Positions 25,836-33,585 of a stretch of 64,000 bases of DNA are shown here, piece by piece (within the stretch, counting starts at the first letter, position 1; each line of letters opens with the position of its first letter). The notes beneath the pieces are model-generated. The model worked only from the letters and a program-made list of their open reading frames with translations, searched no databases and had not been told where the DNA came from. The position numbers and the translations under genes were made by a program. The DNA comes from Emcibacter nanhaiensis (GTDB lineage: Bacteria; Pseudomonadota; Alphaproteobacteria; Sphingomonadales; Emcibacteraceae): positions 186,001 to 250,000 of the forward strand of contig NZ_VFIY01000018.1 of assembly GCF_006385175.1 (NCBI RefSeq). The letters are read 5' to 3'.

Positions 25836-27655
25836 ACCGCTGGAGCCAGTTCCACTTCAACAAGACCGCGTACCGAATTGCCGACAAATATCCTGCTCGC
25901 CCGCTGAAGATCCTCGGGCCGGAGGGATTTTTCCGTCACTTTGCCTTGGTCCAGCAGGTCCTGCCGCAACGTGCCGGGAAGCAGGCCGGCGGAAAGGGGC
26001 GGCGTATAGATCCGGCCGTCCAGCTCGACAAACAGGTTGGTAAAGCTGCCCTCGGTCAACTCGCCGTTTTCATTCTGGAATATGACCTCGAAACAGCCCC
26101 TGCCCCGGGCCTGAGCCAATTCCCGGTTGTACAGCGCGCGAGCCGTGGTCTTGTGATACAATAGGCTGTTTGAACTGTCCGCCTTTTCCTCGGCAAGACA
26201 GATGGCGTATTTCCGGCCCGGATCCATGTCCTCGGTTTTTTCGCAGGTGATCGACCAGTTGCCTTTGGGCGACAGTAGAAGCCTGACCCGCCACGGACCT
26301 GAACCGGCCAGATGCGATACAGCTTCCCCGAGTTCCTGCCGGATCGCCTCTCTGTCGCAGGGAAAATCAAAATAGCTTGCCGATTTTTCCAGCCGGTCAA
26401 GATGCCGCCCCAGCAACCCGATGCCGTCCTGTTCTGTCCAGAGCATGGTTTCCAGAATCTCGAAATCCGCCTGCTCCCGGGTCAGGAAACTGGCCTTGAG
26501 CAGGCATTCCTCATATTCCGCGCCGGCATCGGAGTCTGCCACGATACCTCCTCCGATCCCGAGACACCCCCTGCCCTGGTGGTCAATCATGAGGGTTCTT
26601 ATCGGGACGTTAAAGCACAGGTCCCGGTCCGGCGTAATATAGCCGATGGCGCCGGTATAAATCCCGCGCGGGCCCCGTTCCAGCTCGTGAATGATCTCCA
26701 TGGCTCTGATTTTCGGAGCGCCGGTCACCGAACCGCAGGGGAACATGGCCCTGAGCAGGTCTGTCACCCGGACCTGCTCGTCAAGTTCCGCCTCAACCGT
26801 CGAGGTCATCTGCAGCAGGGTGCGGTATTTTTCCACATCAAACAGGCTGTCCACCCTGACAGAACCCGGCCGGGCCAGTTTGGACAGGTCATTGCGGATC
26901 AGGTCGACAATCATCAGGTTTTCCGCCCGGCTTTTTTCATCATCCCTGATGAAATCGGCCAGCGCCTCGTCTTCCTCCAGGGTGCGCCCCCTGCGGATCG
27001 TGCCTTTCATCGGCTTTGTGACAACCCGGTCTCCCGTTTTCTTAAGGAAAAGCTCGGGACTGAACGACAGGATGTCAAAATCATCGCTCTCGATAAAAGC
27101 GCCGTAAGACACGGGCTGAGCCCGGCGCAACCGGGAATAGAGCGCCCGCGACGGTCCGTTATACTCAAACAGGGCCTGCAGCGTATAATTGACTTGGTAG
27201 ACATCGCCGGCGCGAAGATAATCGTGAATACGGGCAATATCCGCCAGATAGTCCTCGCGGCTGATATTCAGATGGAGGCCGGAAATATACCCGTCCCGGC
27301 CGCCGGTTTCCCGCGGCCAGTTTTCCTCCATCTCCCCGGAAAATAACTTTTTACGGCCTGCATAGACGCCCATGCACACATAAGGGATATCCGGCCTTTG
27401 CGGTACCAGCGCCTGCAGGCGCTCCTCCAGAACAAGGCCCGCCTCATAGCTGACATAGCCCGCCAGGTGCCTGCCGCTGTCCAGAGCCTCTTCCATCCGC
27501 TCGAATGCGCCTTCCAGGTCATCAGGACGGCGGGCGACAATCAGATCCTCCGGCGCTTCATATCGATAGGATATTCCTTCGGCGTCGCGGTCCAGACTAT
27601 TGTCCAGATAAACGGTAAATTTCTTGTTTTTGCTGTTGGCCTGTTTTTCCGGCAT
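25826..27655 (-). CDS. pabBC: Fused aminodeoxychorismate synthase component I / 4-amino-4-deoxychorismate lyase
   Basis: 609 residues from the ATG at 27655. Residues 60-380 are the chorismate-binding domain, with GDVYQVNYTLQ, the KPMKGTIRRG and MIVDLIRNDLSKL motifs, PCGSVTGAPKIRAMEII and GIGGGIVADS. Residues 400-600 are a class IV aminotransferase-type lyase (FEILETMLW, LYHKTTARALYN, GELTEGSFTNLFVELDG, PLSAGLLPGTLRQDLL). The protein makes 4-aminobenzoate from chorismate with the PabA glutaminase, for folate. Fusions of this kind are widespread in proteobacteria. It stands alone here, convergent with the Sel1/SPOR gene. Confidence 0.93.
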   Translation of the reverse strand: MPEKQANSKNKKFTVYLDNSLDRDAEGISYRYEAPEDLIVARRPDDLEGAFERMEEALDSGRHLAGYVSYEAGLVLEERLQALVPQRPDIPYVCMGVYAGRKKLFSGEMEENWPRETGGRDGYISGLHLNISREDYLADIARIHDYLRAGDVYQVNYTLQALFEYNGPSRALYSRLRRAQPVSYGAFIESDDFDILSFSPELFLKKTGDRVVTKPMKGTIRRGRTLEEDEALADFIRDDEKSRAENLMIVDLIRNDLSKLARPGSVRVDSLFDVEKYRTLLQMTSTVEAELDEQVRVTDLLRAMFPCGSVTGAPKIRAMEIIHELERGPRGIYTGAIGYITPDRDLCFNVPIRTLMIDHQGRGCLGIGGGIVADSDAGAEYEECLLKASFLTREQADFEILETMLWTEQDGIGLLGRHLDRLEKSASYFDFPCDREAIRQELGEAVSHLAGSGPWRVRLLLSPKGNWSITCEKTEDMDPGRKYAICLAEEKADSSNSLLYHKTTARALYNRELAQARGRGCFEVIFQNENGELTEGSFTNLFVELDGRIYTPPLSAGLLPGTLRQDLLDQGKVTEKSLRPEDLQRASRIFVGNSVRGLVEVELAPAVQG

Positions 27656-27848
27656 TCTCACCGAACCTTGAAATTTTGTGTTATCACCCCGATCATAGCG
27701 TTCGGTATCAAGTCATAGGTTATCTCACAGCCGACAACAACACCCAATTCTCCCAATTGCGTGTTATCGGCGCGAAAAACATTTTCCTGGCTCCAAAATG
27801 GCCATTTACCAGTTGTTGACGACTACCCTGTAAAACGACTATTTAGTG

Positions 27849-27869
27849 GCATATGCACAGGACATATGC
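27849..27869. promoter_or_regulatory. Inverted repeat upstream of the GntR-type regulator
   Basis: GCATATG (27849-27855) and CATATGC (27863-27869) form a perfect 7 bp inverted repeat with a 7 bp spacer in an AT-rich leader. Its position just before the regulator gene fits an autoregulatory operator. If so, the GTG at 27846 would not be the start. Confidence 0.45.
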
Positions 27870-27941
27870 TATGAGAACGAACACAAAAATTATGTACAAA
27901 ATAATTTAGTAGCAGACCAGTTTCCAAGGGATTTTAGTATA

Positions 27942-28568
27942 GTGTCAAGTAACCTGTTCCAAACTTCGGGGAAAACCTCCCGGGTAGAAAAAATCGCATT
28001 TGAAATCGTACGCGGCATTCACGAAGGCCGGCTGGTTCCTGGCCAGCGGCTGGTGGAAGCCGTGCTGACTGCGGAACTCGATACCAGTCGCGGCCCGCTC
28101 AGGGAAGCCCTGCGTCTGCTGTCCGCAGCCGGTCTGGTTGACCTGGTCCCGAACCGGGGCGCCATGATCCGTAAAATGAGCAAGGAGGAAATTCTCCACC
28201 GCCTGCAGCTTGTGGACGTCATGGGGGCGATTGCCTTGCGCGACTATGTGCCTTCTTCAGTGGAGAAAAACCGGCTTAAACCCCTTATTGAAGAAACTGC
28301 CGGCAGCGGGGAAGCCGTCCTCCAGCCGATCATGAATTTTTACGGTCAGATTGCCAGGAGCAACGATAACACTACGCTTGCCGAAATGCTGGCGCGCCTG
28401 AACATCTGCCATTTCTCCCGCCATATTCTGCAGGTCCTTAAAATAGACCCTGCCGAATTCTGGGAAGATTTCCGGGCAGCGGCGCACGCCATTCTGGAGG
28501 GTAATCACGACGACGCCCTGCAGAAACATTCAACCTGGGTCAATAAAGTGATTACCTGCGCTGCCTAG
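27942..28568 (+). CDS. GntR-family (FCD-type) transcriptional regulator
   Basis: 208 residues from the GTG at 27942, which has AAGGGA upstream; the open frame extends to a GTG at 27846 but that stretch overlaps an inverted repeat and reads as non-coding. Residues 10-75 are a winged helix (SRVEKIAFEIVRGIHEGRLV, TSRGPLREALRLLSAAGLV, NRGAMIRKMS). The C-terminal helical FCD domain ends EDFRAAAHAILEGNHDDALQKH. FCD regulators bind small carboxylate ligands, often with a metal. Targets are unknown; genes for a UppP phosphatase and an M19 protein lie downstream but are not obviously linked. Confidence 0.85.
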   Translation: MSSNLFQTSGKTSRVEKIAFEIVRGIHEGRLVPGQRLVEAVLTAELDTSRGPLREALRLLSAAGLVDLVPNRGAMIRKMSKEEILHRLQLVDVMGAIALRDYVPSSVEKNRLKPLIEETAGSGEAVLQPIMNFYGQIARSNDNTTLAEMLARLNICHFSRHILQVLKIDPAEFWEDFRAAAHAILEGNHDDALQKHSTWVNKVITCAA

Positions 28569-28694
28569 GCGGTCAAAGCATCCTTCGAATAAGTGATTTT
28601 CCTGTTGCCTGGCACTGGCTCCCGACCTAAAGTCTAGCCGGTCGGAAGCGGGGCAACAGGCCCTGTTCAAACAAATATAAACGGGGGATGCCCG

Positions 28695-29504
28695 GTGTCA
28701 CTTCTTCAGATTTTCGTCCTTGCCATTGTCCAGGGCATTACAGAATTCCTTCCCATCAGTTCCTCCGGGCACCTGATTCTGGTGCCGCAACTGACGGACT
28801 GGCCGGACCAGGGCCTGATGATGGATGTGGGCGTGCATGTGGGCACCCTGGCGGCCGTCATGCTCTATTTCCGCAAGGATGTAGCCGCCCTGTTCCATGC
28901 CTTCTGGCAGATGCTGACCCTGAGCAAGAGCCACCGCCCCCACGAACGCAAACTGTTCCTGGCCCTGATCCTGGCCACCATCCCCGTGGTGGTCTTCGGC
29001 GGGCTGGTTGCCATGTTCGACCTCAATGAGGCCTGGCGCACCGCCGAAGTGATCGGCTGGACCAGTATCATTTTCGGTATTCTGCTCTATGTGCTGGACA
29101 TGCGCTCCCCGGTGACGAAGACCATCCTGGAATTGCGCTATGGCCATGCCCTGATCATGGGCCTGGCCCAGGTGCTGGCGCTGGTTCCCGGCACCAGCCG
29201 CTCCGGCATCACCATGACCGCGGCCCGGGGCCTTGGCTTCAGCCGCACCGAAGCGGCCCGTTTTTCCATGCTGATGTCCATCCCCACCATCCTGGCCGCC
29301 GGCACGCTGGAGGGACTGAAACTGGCGGAAAGCGGCGACTTCGTCCTCGGCCAGGATATTTTACTCGGCGCGGCCCTGTCTTTCGCCGCCGCGCTGCTGG
29401 CCATCGCCGCCCTGATGAAATGGCTGCAGAGCGCCAGCATGACCCCCTTTGTCATTTACCGGGTGTTGCTGGGCATCGGCCTGCTGGTCTGGGCCTACAG
29501 CTAG
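28695..29504 (+). CDS. uppP: Undecaprenyl-diphosphatase UppP (BacA)
   Basis: 269 residues from a GTG with GGGGGA seven bases upstream. The first motif GITEFLPISSSGHLIL (residues 14-29) and the second PGTSRSGITMTAA (near 156) carry the catalytic residues of the BacA family; several hydrophobic helices follow the usual pattern. It dephosphorylates undecaprenyl diphosphate to recycle the lipid carrier used for peptidoglycan and for the surface polysaccharides encoded at the left of the window. Resistance to bacitracin can result from high levels. Confidence 0.96.
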   Translation: MSLLQIFVLAIVQGITEFLPISSSGHLILVPQLTDWPDQGLMMDVGVHVGTLAAVMLYFRKDVAALFHAFWQMLTLSKSHRPHERKLFLALILATIPVVVFGGLVAMFDLNEAWRTAEVIGWTSIIFGILLYVLDMRSPVTKTILELRYGHALIMGLAQVLALVPGTSRSGITMTAARGLGFSRTEAARFSMLMSIPTILAAGTLEGLKLAESGDFVLGQDILLGAALSFAAALLAIAALMKWLQSASMTPFVIYRVLLGIGLLVWAYS

Positions 29505-29575
29505 GTCGGGCCAACTCCCCTGTTCCTGACGGGCGAGAGCTGTGATATCCTCATAAGCAAAAGGGGATATAACTC

Positions 29576-30712
29576 ATGCATAAACTCTCACGCAGATCCT
29601 TCGGCACACTGGCGGCAGGCGGACTTATCGCTTCTGCACTTCCCGCGGTTGCGGGTGCCGATAAAACCCCTGCGCCACTGATCATTGACGGCCTCGGCGG
29701 CTTTGGCGACCCTAACAGGTACAAGGAAGGGGATCCCTTTGCCTCCCGCAAGCTGGTCTTGTCCGATCGCGGCATCCGGGACGCCCTTGCGTCCGGCCTG
29801 ACTGCGATGAACCTGACCTTGGGCTATGTCGCCGGCAAGGATGATCCGTTTGAGCAAAGCGTGCGGGAAATCGGCAAATGGAACGCCGCAATCCGCGCGG
29901 CCAGTGACCGGCTGCTCAAGGTCTACGACATTTCCGATATCGCCCGGGCCCGGCAAACCGGGCGCCTGGGCGTGATCTTCGGGTTTCAGAATGCCGTCCA
30001 GATCGGGGAAGATCCGGAGCGTGTCGACATCTTCGCCAATCTCGGGATGCGCATCATCCAGTTGACCTACAACGACCGCAACCAGATCGGCTGCGGATCG
30101 GTAGTCACTGAAGATACGGGGCTGACCGACCTGGGGCGGCAAATCGTGGAACGCCTGAACCAGTGCCGTGTCCTGGTGGACGCGAGTCATGGAGGTCCGC
30201 AAACCATCCTTGATGCCATTGACCAGTCCAGCGCGCCAATGGCCATCACGCATACCGGATGTCGGGCGCTGGCCGACCTCCCGCGCAATGTCAGCGACGA
30301 AACCCTGAAAAAACTCGCCGACAGGGGCGGTGTCGCCGGCATCTATTTCATGCCGTTCCTGAACAAGGGGCCCCAGCCCTACGCCGAAGCTGTCGTCCGG
30401 CATATCGAACATGCCGTCAATGTGGCCGGCGAAGACCATGTCGGCATCGGCACCGACAACCCCGTCACCGCCATCGATGACATGCCGGCCTACCGGGCAT
30501 TCATCCGCAAAGAGGTTGCGCAACGCGCCAAGGCCGGGGTTTCGGCCCCGGGAGAACAGGGCGATATCGTTCCGATGATCCCCGACCTGCAGGGTATCGA
30601 CAAATACCGCAAACTGATGCGGCTTTTGGACCAGCGGGGGTTTTCGTCCGGCCAGATCGAAAAGATCATGGGTCTCAATTTCCATCGCTTGATGAAGGAG
30701 GTGTGGGCGTGA
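29576..30712 (+). CDS. Tat-exported M19 (membrane dipeptidase) family protein with reduced metal site
   Basis: 378 residues. A twin-arginine signal (SRRSFGTLAAGG) precedes a cleavage region near AVAGA. The M19 fold is visible from VDASHGGPQTILDA and ITHTGCRALADLPRN, the two histidine motifs, and GIGTDNPVTA with the aspartate. The N-terminal HxD pair (DGHND in renal dipeptidase) reads DGLGGFGD, and the bridging glutamate motif reads GFQNAVQIG, so at least three metal ligands of the canonical binuclear centre are missing. It may hold one metal, or act on another substrate. The stop overlaps the start of the amidohydrolase gene, so the two are translationally coupled. Confidence 0.82.
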   Translation: MHKLSRRSFGTLAAGGLIASALPAVAGADKTPAPLIIDGLGGFGDPNRYKEGDPFASRKLVLSDRGIRDALASGLTAMNLTLGYVAGKDDPFEQSVREIGKWNAAIRAASDRLLKVYDISDIARARQTGRLGVIFGFQNAVQIGEDPERVDIFANLGMRIIQLTYNDRNQIGCGSVVTEDTGLTDLGRQIVERLNQCRVLVDASHGGPQTILDAIDQSSAPMAITHTGCRALADLPRNVSDETLKKLADRGGVAGIYFMPFLNKGPQPYAEAVVRHIEHAVNVAGEDHVGIGTDNPVTAIDDMPAYRAFIRKEVAQRAKAGVSAPGEQGDIVPMIPDLQGIDKYRKLMRLLDQRGFSSGQIEKIMGLNFHRLMKEVWA

Positions 30713-32010
30713 GACTGGCAGGTCTGCTACTCTCCTTTTTGCTGCTGGCGCAGTCCGCCCCGGCGCAGACGCTCCTGCTCCGGGATGCCATACTCATTGA
30801 CGGCACCGGCGCTCCGGCGCGGCATATTGAAAATATGTTGATAGAAAACGGAAGGATCACAGGTTTCTTTGATGTCATTCTTGAAGAGGTCCCCTTTGAC
30901 AGGGAGATCGACCTAAAGGGCGCCTGGATTATCCCGGGACTGATCGACGCCCATGTGCATCTGTCCGGTTTTGACGGCGACCGGCGCGAGATGCAGGACC
31001 GGCTGGAGCGGGCGCTGCGGGGCGGCGTTACCGCCGTGCGGGACATGGCCGGCGACGCCCGGGTCCTGAAGGATACCGTCGACGGCCTCCGTCAGGGCGA
31101 CTATCTGGGCCCGGAAATTGTCTATAGCGGCCTGGTCGGCGGCCCGGACATGTTTGACGACCCGCGGGTGCTGGAGGCCTCCCAGGGCTATGAAGCGGGC
31201 ACGGCGCCCTGGCTCAGGGCCTATCATGCCGGCGATGACGCCGACCGGATCATGGAGGAGATTAAACATACCGGCGCCCGGGCCGTGAAACTCTACGGCA
31301 ACCTCAACCCGGAGGCGGTCAGAATACTGATCCCCGCCGCCCGCCGGGCCGGGCTTATGACCTGGGCCCACGCCACCACCTTCCCGGCCCGCCCCTCCGA
31401 CCTGGTGGAGGCCGGTGTCGATGTGTTATCCCACAGCGCCTATTTTGTATGGCAGGCAGTGCTGGACGTCCCCGATGACTATAATGCCCGCAAAAACGGC
31501 CCCTACAGCGAGTACGACCCCGATAGCGAGAACTATCGCATGCTGGTGGCGCGCATGGCCCAGGACAAGGTGCTGCTGGATGCCACCCTGTTCGTTTATT
31601 ATGCCTATGAGAAAGAAAGCGGCAGCTTGCCGGCAGTCGGCAGCACCGACACTGCCTTTGGCTGGGCCGCCGCCTTTACCGCCCTTGCCCATGAGGCCGG
31701 GGTCAGGATCGCTACCGGGACCGACGCCCTGCTGTCGGAAAAAAAGCAGGAGCAGGACGCCCTGCCCTATCTCCATAGCGAACTCGAGCTGCTGGTCCGC
31801 CATGCCGGCCTGACGCCGCTGGAGGCGCTGGTCGCCGCCACCCGTAACAGCGCCGAGGCCGCGGGCCTGCTCGAGGAGCACGGCACCCTGGAAGCGGGCA
31901 AGATCGCCGACCTGGTAGTGCTCAATGCCGATCCGCTCAGGGATATCCGCGCCACCCGCGACATCCGCCTGGTGATCCGGGCCGGGCAGGTTGTTGAACC
32001 TGATGAATAA
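30709..32010 (+). CDS. Exported amidohydrolase-family protein
   Basis: 433 residues from the GTG at 30709, with AAGGAGG seven bases upstream, overlapping the M19 stop in GTGA. A signal peptide (LLLSFLLLAQSAPAQ, residues 6-20) is followed by the amidohydrolase fold: IDAHVHLSG with the HxH pair, AVKLYGNL with the candidate lysine, WAHATTFPARP and LSHSAYF histidines, and TGTDALLSE with the metal aspartate. This resembles the imidazolonepropionase-like periplasmic amidohydrolases. Substrate unknown; a joint peptide- or amide-degrading function with the M19 protein is inferred from the operon. Confidence 0.85.
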   Translation: MRLAGLLLSFLLLAQSAPAQTLLLRDAILIDGTGAPARHIENMLIENGRITGFFDVILEEVPFDREIDLKGAWIIPGLIDAHVHLSGFDGDRREMQDRLERALRGGVTAVRDMAGDARVLKDTVDGLRQGDYLGPEIVYSGLVGGPDMFDDPRVLEASQGYEAGTAPWLRAYHAGDDADRIMEEIKHTGARAVKLYGNLNPEAVRILIPAARRAGLMTWAHATTFPARPSDLVEAGVDVLSHSAYFVWQAVLDVPDDYNARKNGPYSEYDPDSENYRMLVARMAQDKVLLDATLFVYYAYEKESGSLPAVGSTDTAFGWAAAFTALAHEAGVRIATGTDALLSEKKQEQDALPYLHSELELLVRHAGLTPLEALVAATRNSAEAAGLLEEHGTLEAGKIADLVVLNADPLRDIRATRDIRLVIRAGQVVEPDE

Positions 32011-32017
32011 CGGAAAA

Positions 32018-32046
32018 GGCGGCCCCGGGAAAGTCCCGGCACCGCC
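32018..32046. terminator. Hairpin between the convergent amidohydrolase and ligB genes
   Basis: GGCGG and CCGCC pair around an inner CCGGGA / TCCCGG stem with a short AAAG loop, in the 59 bp between converging stops. There is an A-run before and a weak T-run after, so function as a terminator is plausible in either direction. Confidence 0.5.
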
Positions 32047-32069
32047 CGTTCCTCGTCATCGGGAGCTTG

Positions 32070-32912
32070 TCAGTCCAGATTTTCCAGCAGCAGCAGTCCA
32101 GCCGCGGTGTTGGAAATCGGGATGGTATATTTCTTGTGCAGCAGATTGACCTTGTCGCTCAGTGCGCCGCGCATCATCAGCCACAGCACCAGCTCAACCC
32201 CCTGGGAACCGGCCAGGCGCACCAGGTCGGGAATGCTGTAGTCGAGCAGGGCAACGGGATCCTCGACGATTTTCTCCATGCAATATTCGTCGAATTCCTG
32301 ATTGAGGAAACCGGCCCGTTCGCCTTCCAGCTGGTGGCTGAGGCCGCCGGTGCCGATGATCACCACTTTGACGTCCTCGCCATAGGAGCGGATCGCCCGG
32401 CCCATGGCCTTGCCCATGTCATAACAGCGTTTCGGGCTCGGCACCGGATGCTGCACCGTGTTGACGCAGACCGGGATGGTGCGCACTTCCGGGCTCCGGC
32501 GCTCCGGCCACATCAGCTGCATCGGCACAGTGAAGCCGTGGTCCACCTTCATTTCCTGACAGGTGGTGAGGTCGAATTCCTCGGCCATCAGCGATTCAAT
32601 GATATGCCAGGACAGTTTCGGGTCGCCCGGGAACGGCGGAATTTCCGGAATACCCCAGCCCTCGTCCTCGTTACGGTATTCCTGCGCCGCGCCGATGGCG
32701 AAGGTCGGCATGGCATTGAGGAAGAAATTGAGTCCGTGGTCGTTATAGATCACTACCGCTACATCGGGCTTGACCTCGTCCAGCCACTCGCGCACCGGCG
32801 GATAACTGTCGAAGAAGGCTTTCCAGTAGTGGCTTTCGAAATCCTTCTCGGCGATGGCCTTGCCAATCGCGGGAATGTGGGAGGTGGTGATGCCACCGAC
32901 AATCTTGGCCAT
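32070..32912 (-). CDS. ligB: Protocatechuate 4,5-dioxygenase-type extradiol dioxygenase, beta (catalytic) subunit
   Basis: 280 residues of the LigB superfamily. The iron ligands and acid-base residues are present: His12 in TTSHIPA, His59 in YNDHGLNFF, His193 in TGGLSHQLEG and Glu240 near QGVELVLW. The enzyme opens a catecholic ring next to a hydroxyl group using Fe(II) and O2. With LigA it would be a two-subunit enzyme acting on protocatechuate or the related gallate or 3-O-methylgallate; the sequence does not separate these. ligA ends 2 bp upstream of its start. No ring-opening-product dehydrogenase or hydratase is in the window. Confidence 0.88.
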   Translation of the reverse strand: MAKIVGGITTSHIPAIGKAIAEKDFESHYWKAFFDSYPPVREWLDEVKPDVAVVIYNDHGLNFFLNAMPTFAIGAAQEYRNEDEGWGIPEIPPFPGDPKLSWHIIESLMAEEFDLTTCQEMKVDHGFTVPMQLMWPERRSPEVRTIPVCVNTVQHPVPSPKRCYDMGKAMGRAIRSYGEDVKVVIIGTGGLSHQLEGERAGFLNQEFDEYCMEKIVEDPVALLDYSIPDLVRLAGSQGVELVLWLMMRGALSDKVNLLHKKYTIPISNTAAGLLLLENLD

Positions 32913-32914
32913 GA

Positions 32915-33265
32915 TCAGTCCTTTCCGTATTCACCGAGGATTCTGTCAAATTCCTCGCGACTGACACCGCGCTGCTGGGCGCCGATGTCCTGCATGTTGA
33001 GGCCGAAAATGCCGGCGAACTTGGCCAGGTAATAGGCATTGCCGCCGGCCTCCAGCAGGTCCAGCACCTGGCGGCTCTTGATCGCGGCTTTCTGTTGCTC
33101 GTTGAGGCCGTATTTGTCGCAATAGGCCTCCTCGTCGGCAAGGAACTCCTCGCGGTTCTTTTTCTCGTTAAAGGAAAAGCACATTTTGTTGAGGGCATAG
33201 CCCTTCATGGCTTCTTCCCCGTCAAACAGGGTTGTTCCCGGGATCGGGTCGTAGTCGCGTCCCAT
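32915..33265 (-). CDS. ligA: Protocatechuate 4,5-dioxygenase-type alpha subunit
   Basis: 116 residues of the LigA helical subunit family (FDGEEAMKGYALNKMCFSFN, then YYLAKFAGIFGLNMQDIGAQQRG). LigA caps the active site of LigB in the alpha2beta2 enzyme and has no catalytic centre of its own. It lies 2 bp upstream of ligB. Its promoter should be in the 320 bp gap shared with the divergent MetE-like gene. Confidence 0.9.
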   Translation of the reverse strand: MGRDYDPIPGTTLFDGEEAMKGYALNKMCFSFNEKKNREEFLADEEAYCDKYGLNEQQKAAIKSRQVLDLLEAGGNAYYLAKFAGIFGLNMQDIGAQQRGVSREEFDRILGEYGKD

Positions 33266-33356
33266 CGTCTTGCTCCCACTGGTTCGTCACTCAATGAAAG
33301 CATTCTAGCCCTCCGGCGCCCTTTTGTAATTGACATAGATCAGCAAAAATCGGTTT

Positions 33357-33419
33357 TTGCATGCAATAATGGGATTATATTGACTGTTTATGGGATTTTT
33401 ATCCCCATATTGCGTGCAA
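33357..33419. promoter_or_regulatory. Paired palindromic operators in the ligA / MetE-like divergent gap
   Basis: The 320 bp gap from 33266 to 33585 holds two palindromic sites, TTGCATGCAA (33357-33366, perfect) and TTGCGTGCAA (33410-33419), with centres 53 bp apart, about five helical turns. Each is joined to an ATGGGAT-type arm so that 19 bp arms (33357-33375 and 33401-33419) are inverted copies with three mismatches. A minus-strand TATAAT lies at 33374-33379, so the first palindrome would sit near the ligA start point and the second upstream. This is the pattern for a looping repressor. Confidence 0.6.
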
Positions 33420-33585
33420 TTCCATCATTATTCCACACCGACCACCACCCGGCCCGCCGCCATAGGACGTCACTCAAACCCTTGGCATCACCAACCATCT
33501 CTGATATGACCTATAGCGTTTGGGACACATTTTTCAGGGCGCCCGGGAAACCACGATCGGCCCCTGCTTACGGGAGAGATATTTC

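Noticed and set aside
27846-27941. Longer N-terminus of the GntR-type regulator from the GTG at 27846
   Set aside because: The stretch overlaps a perfect inverted repeat, has no ribosome site and adds an atypical 32 residues before the winged helix; a start at 27942 fits better, though not proven.
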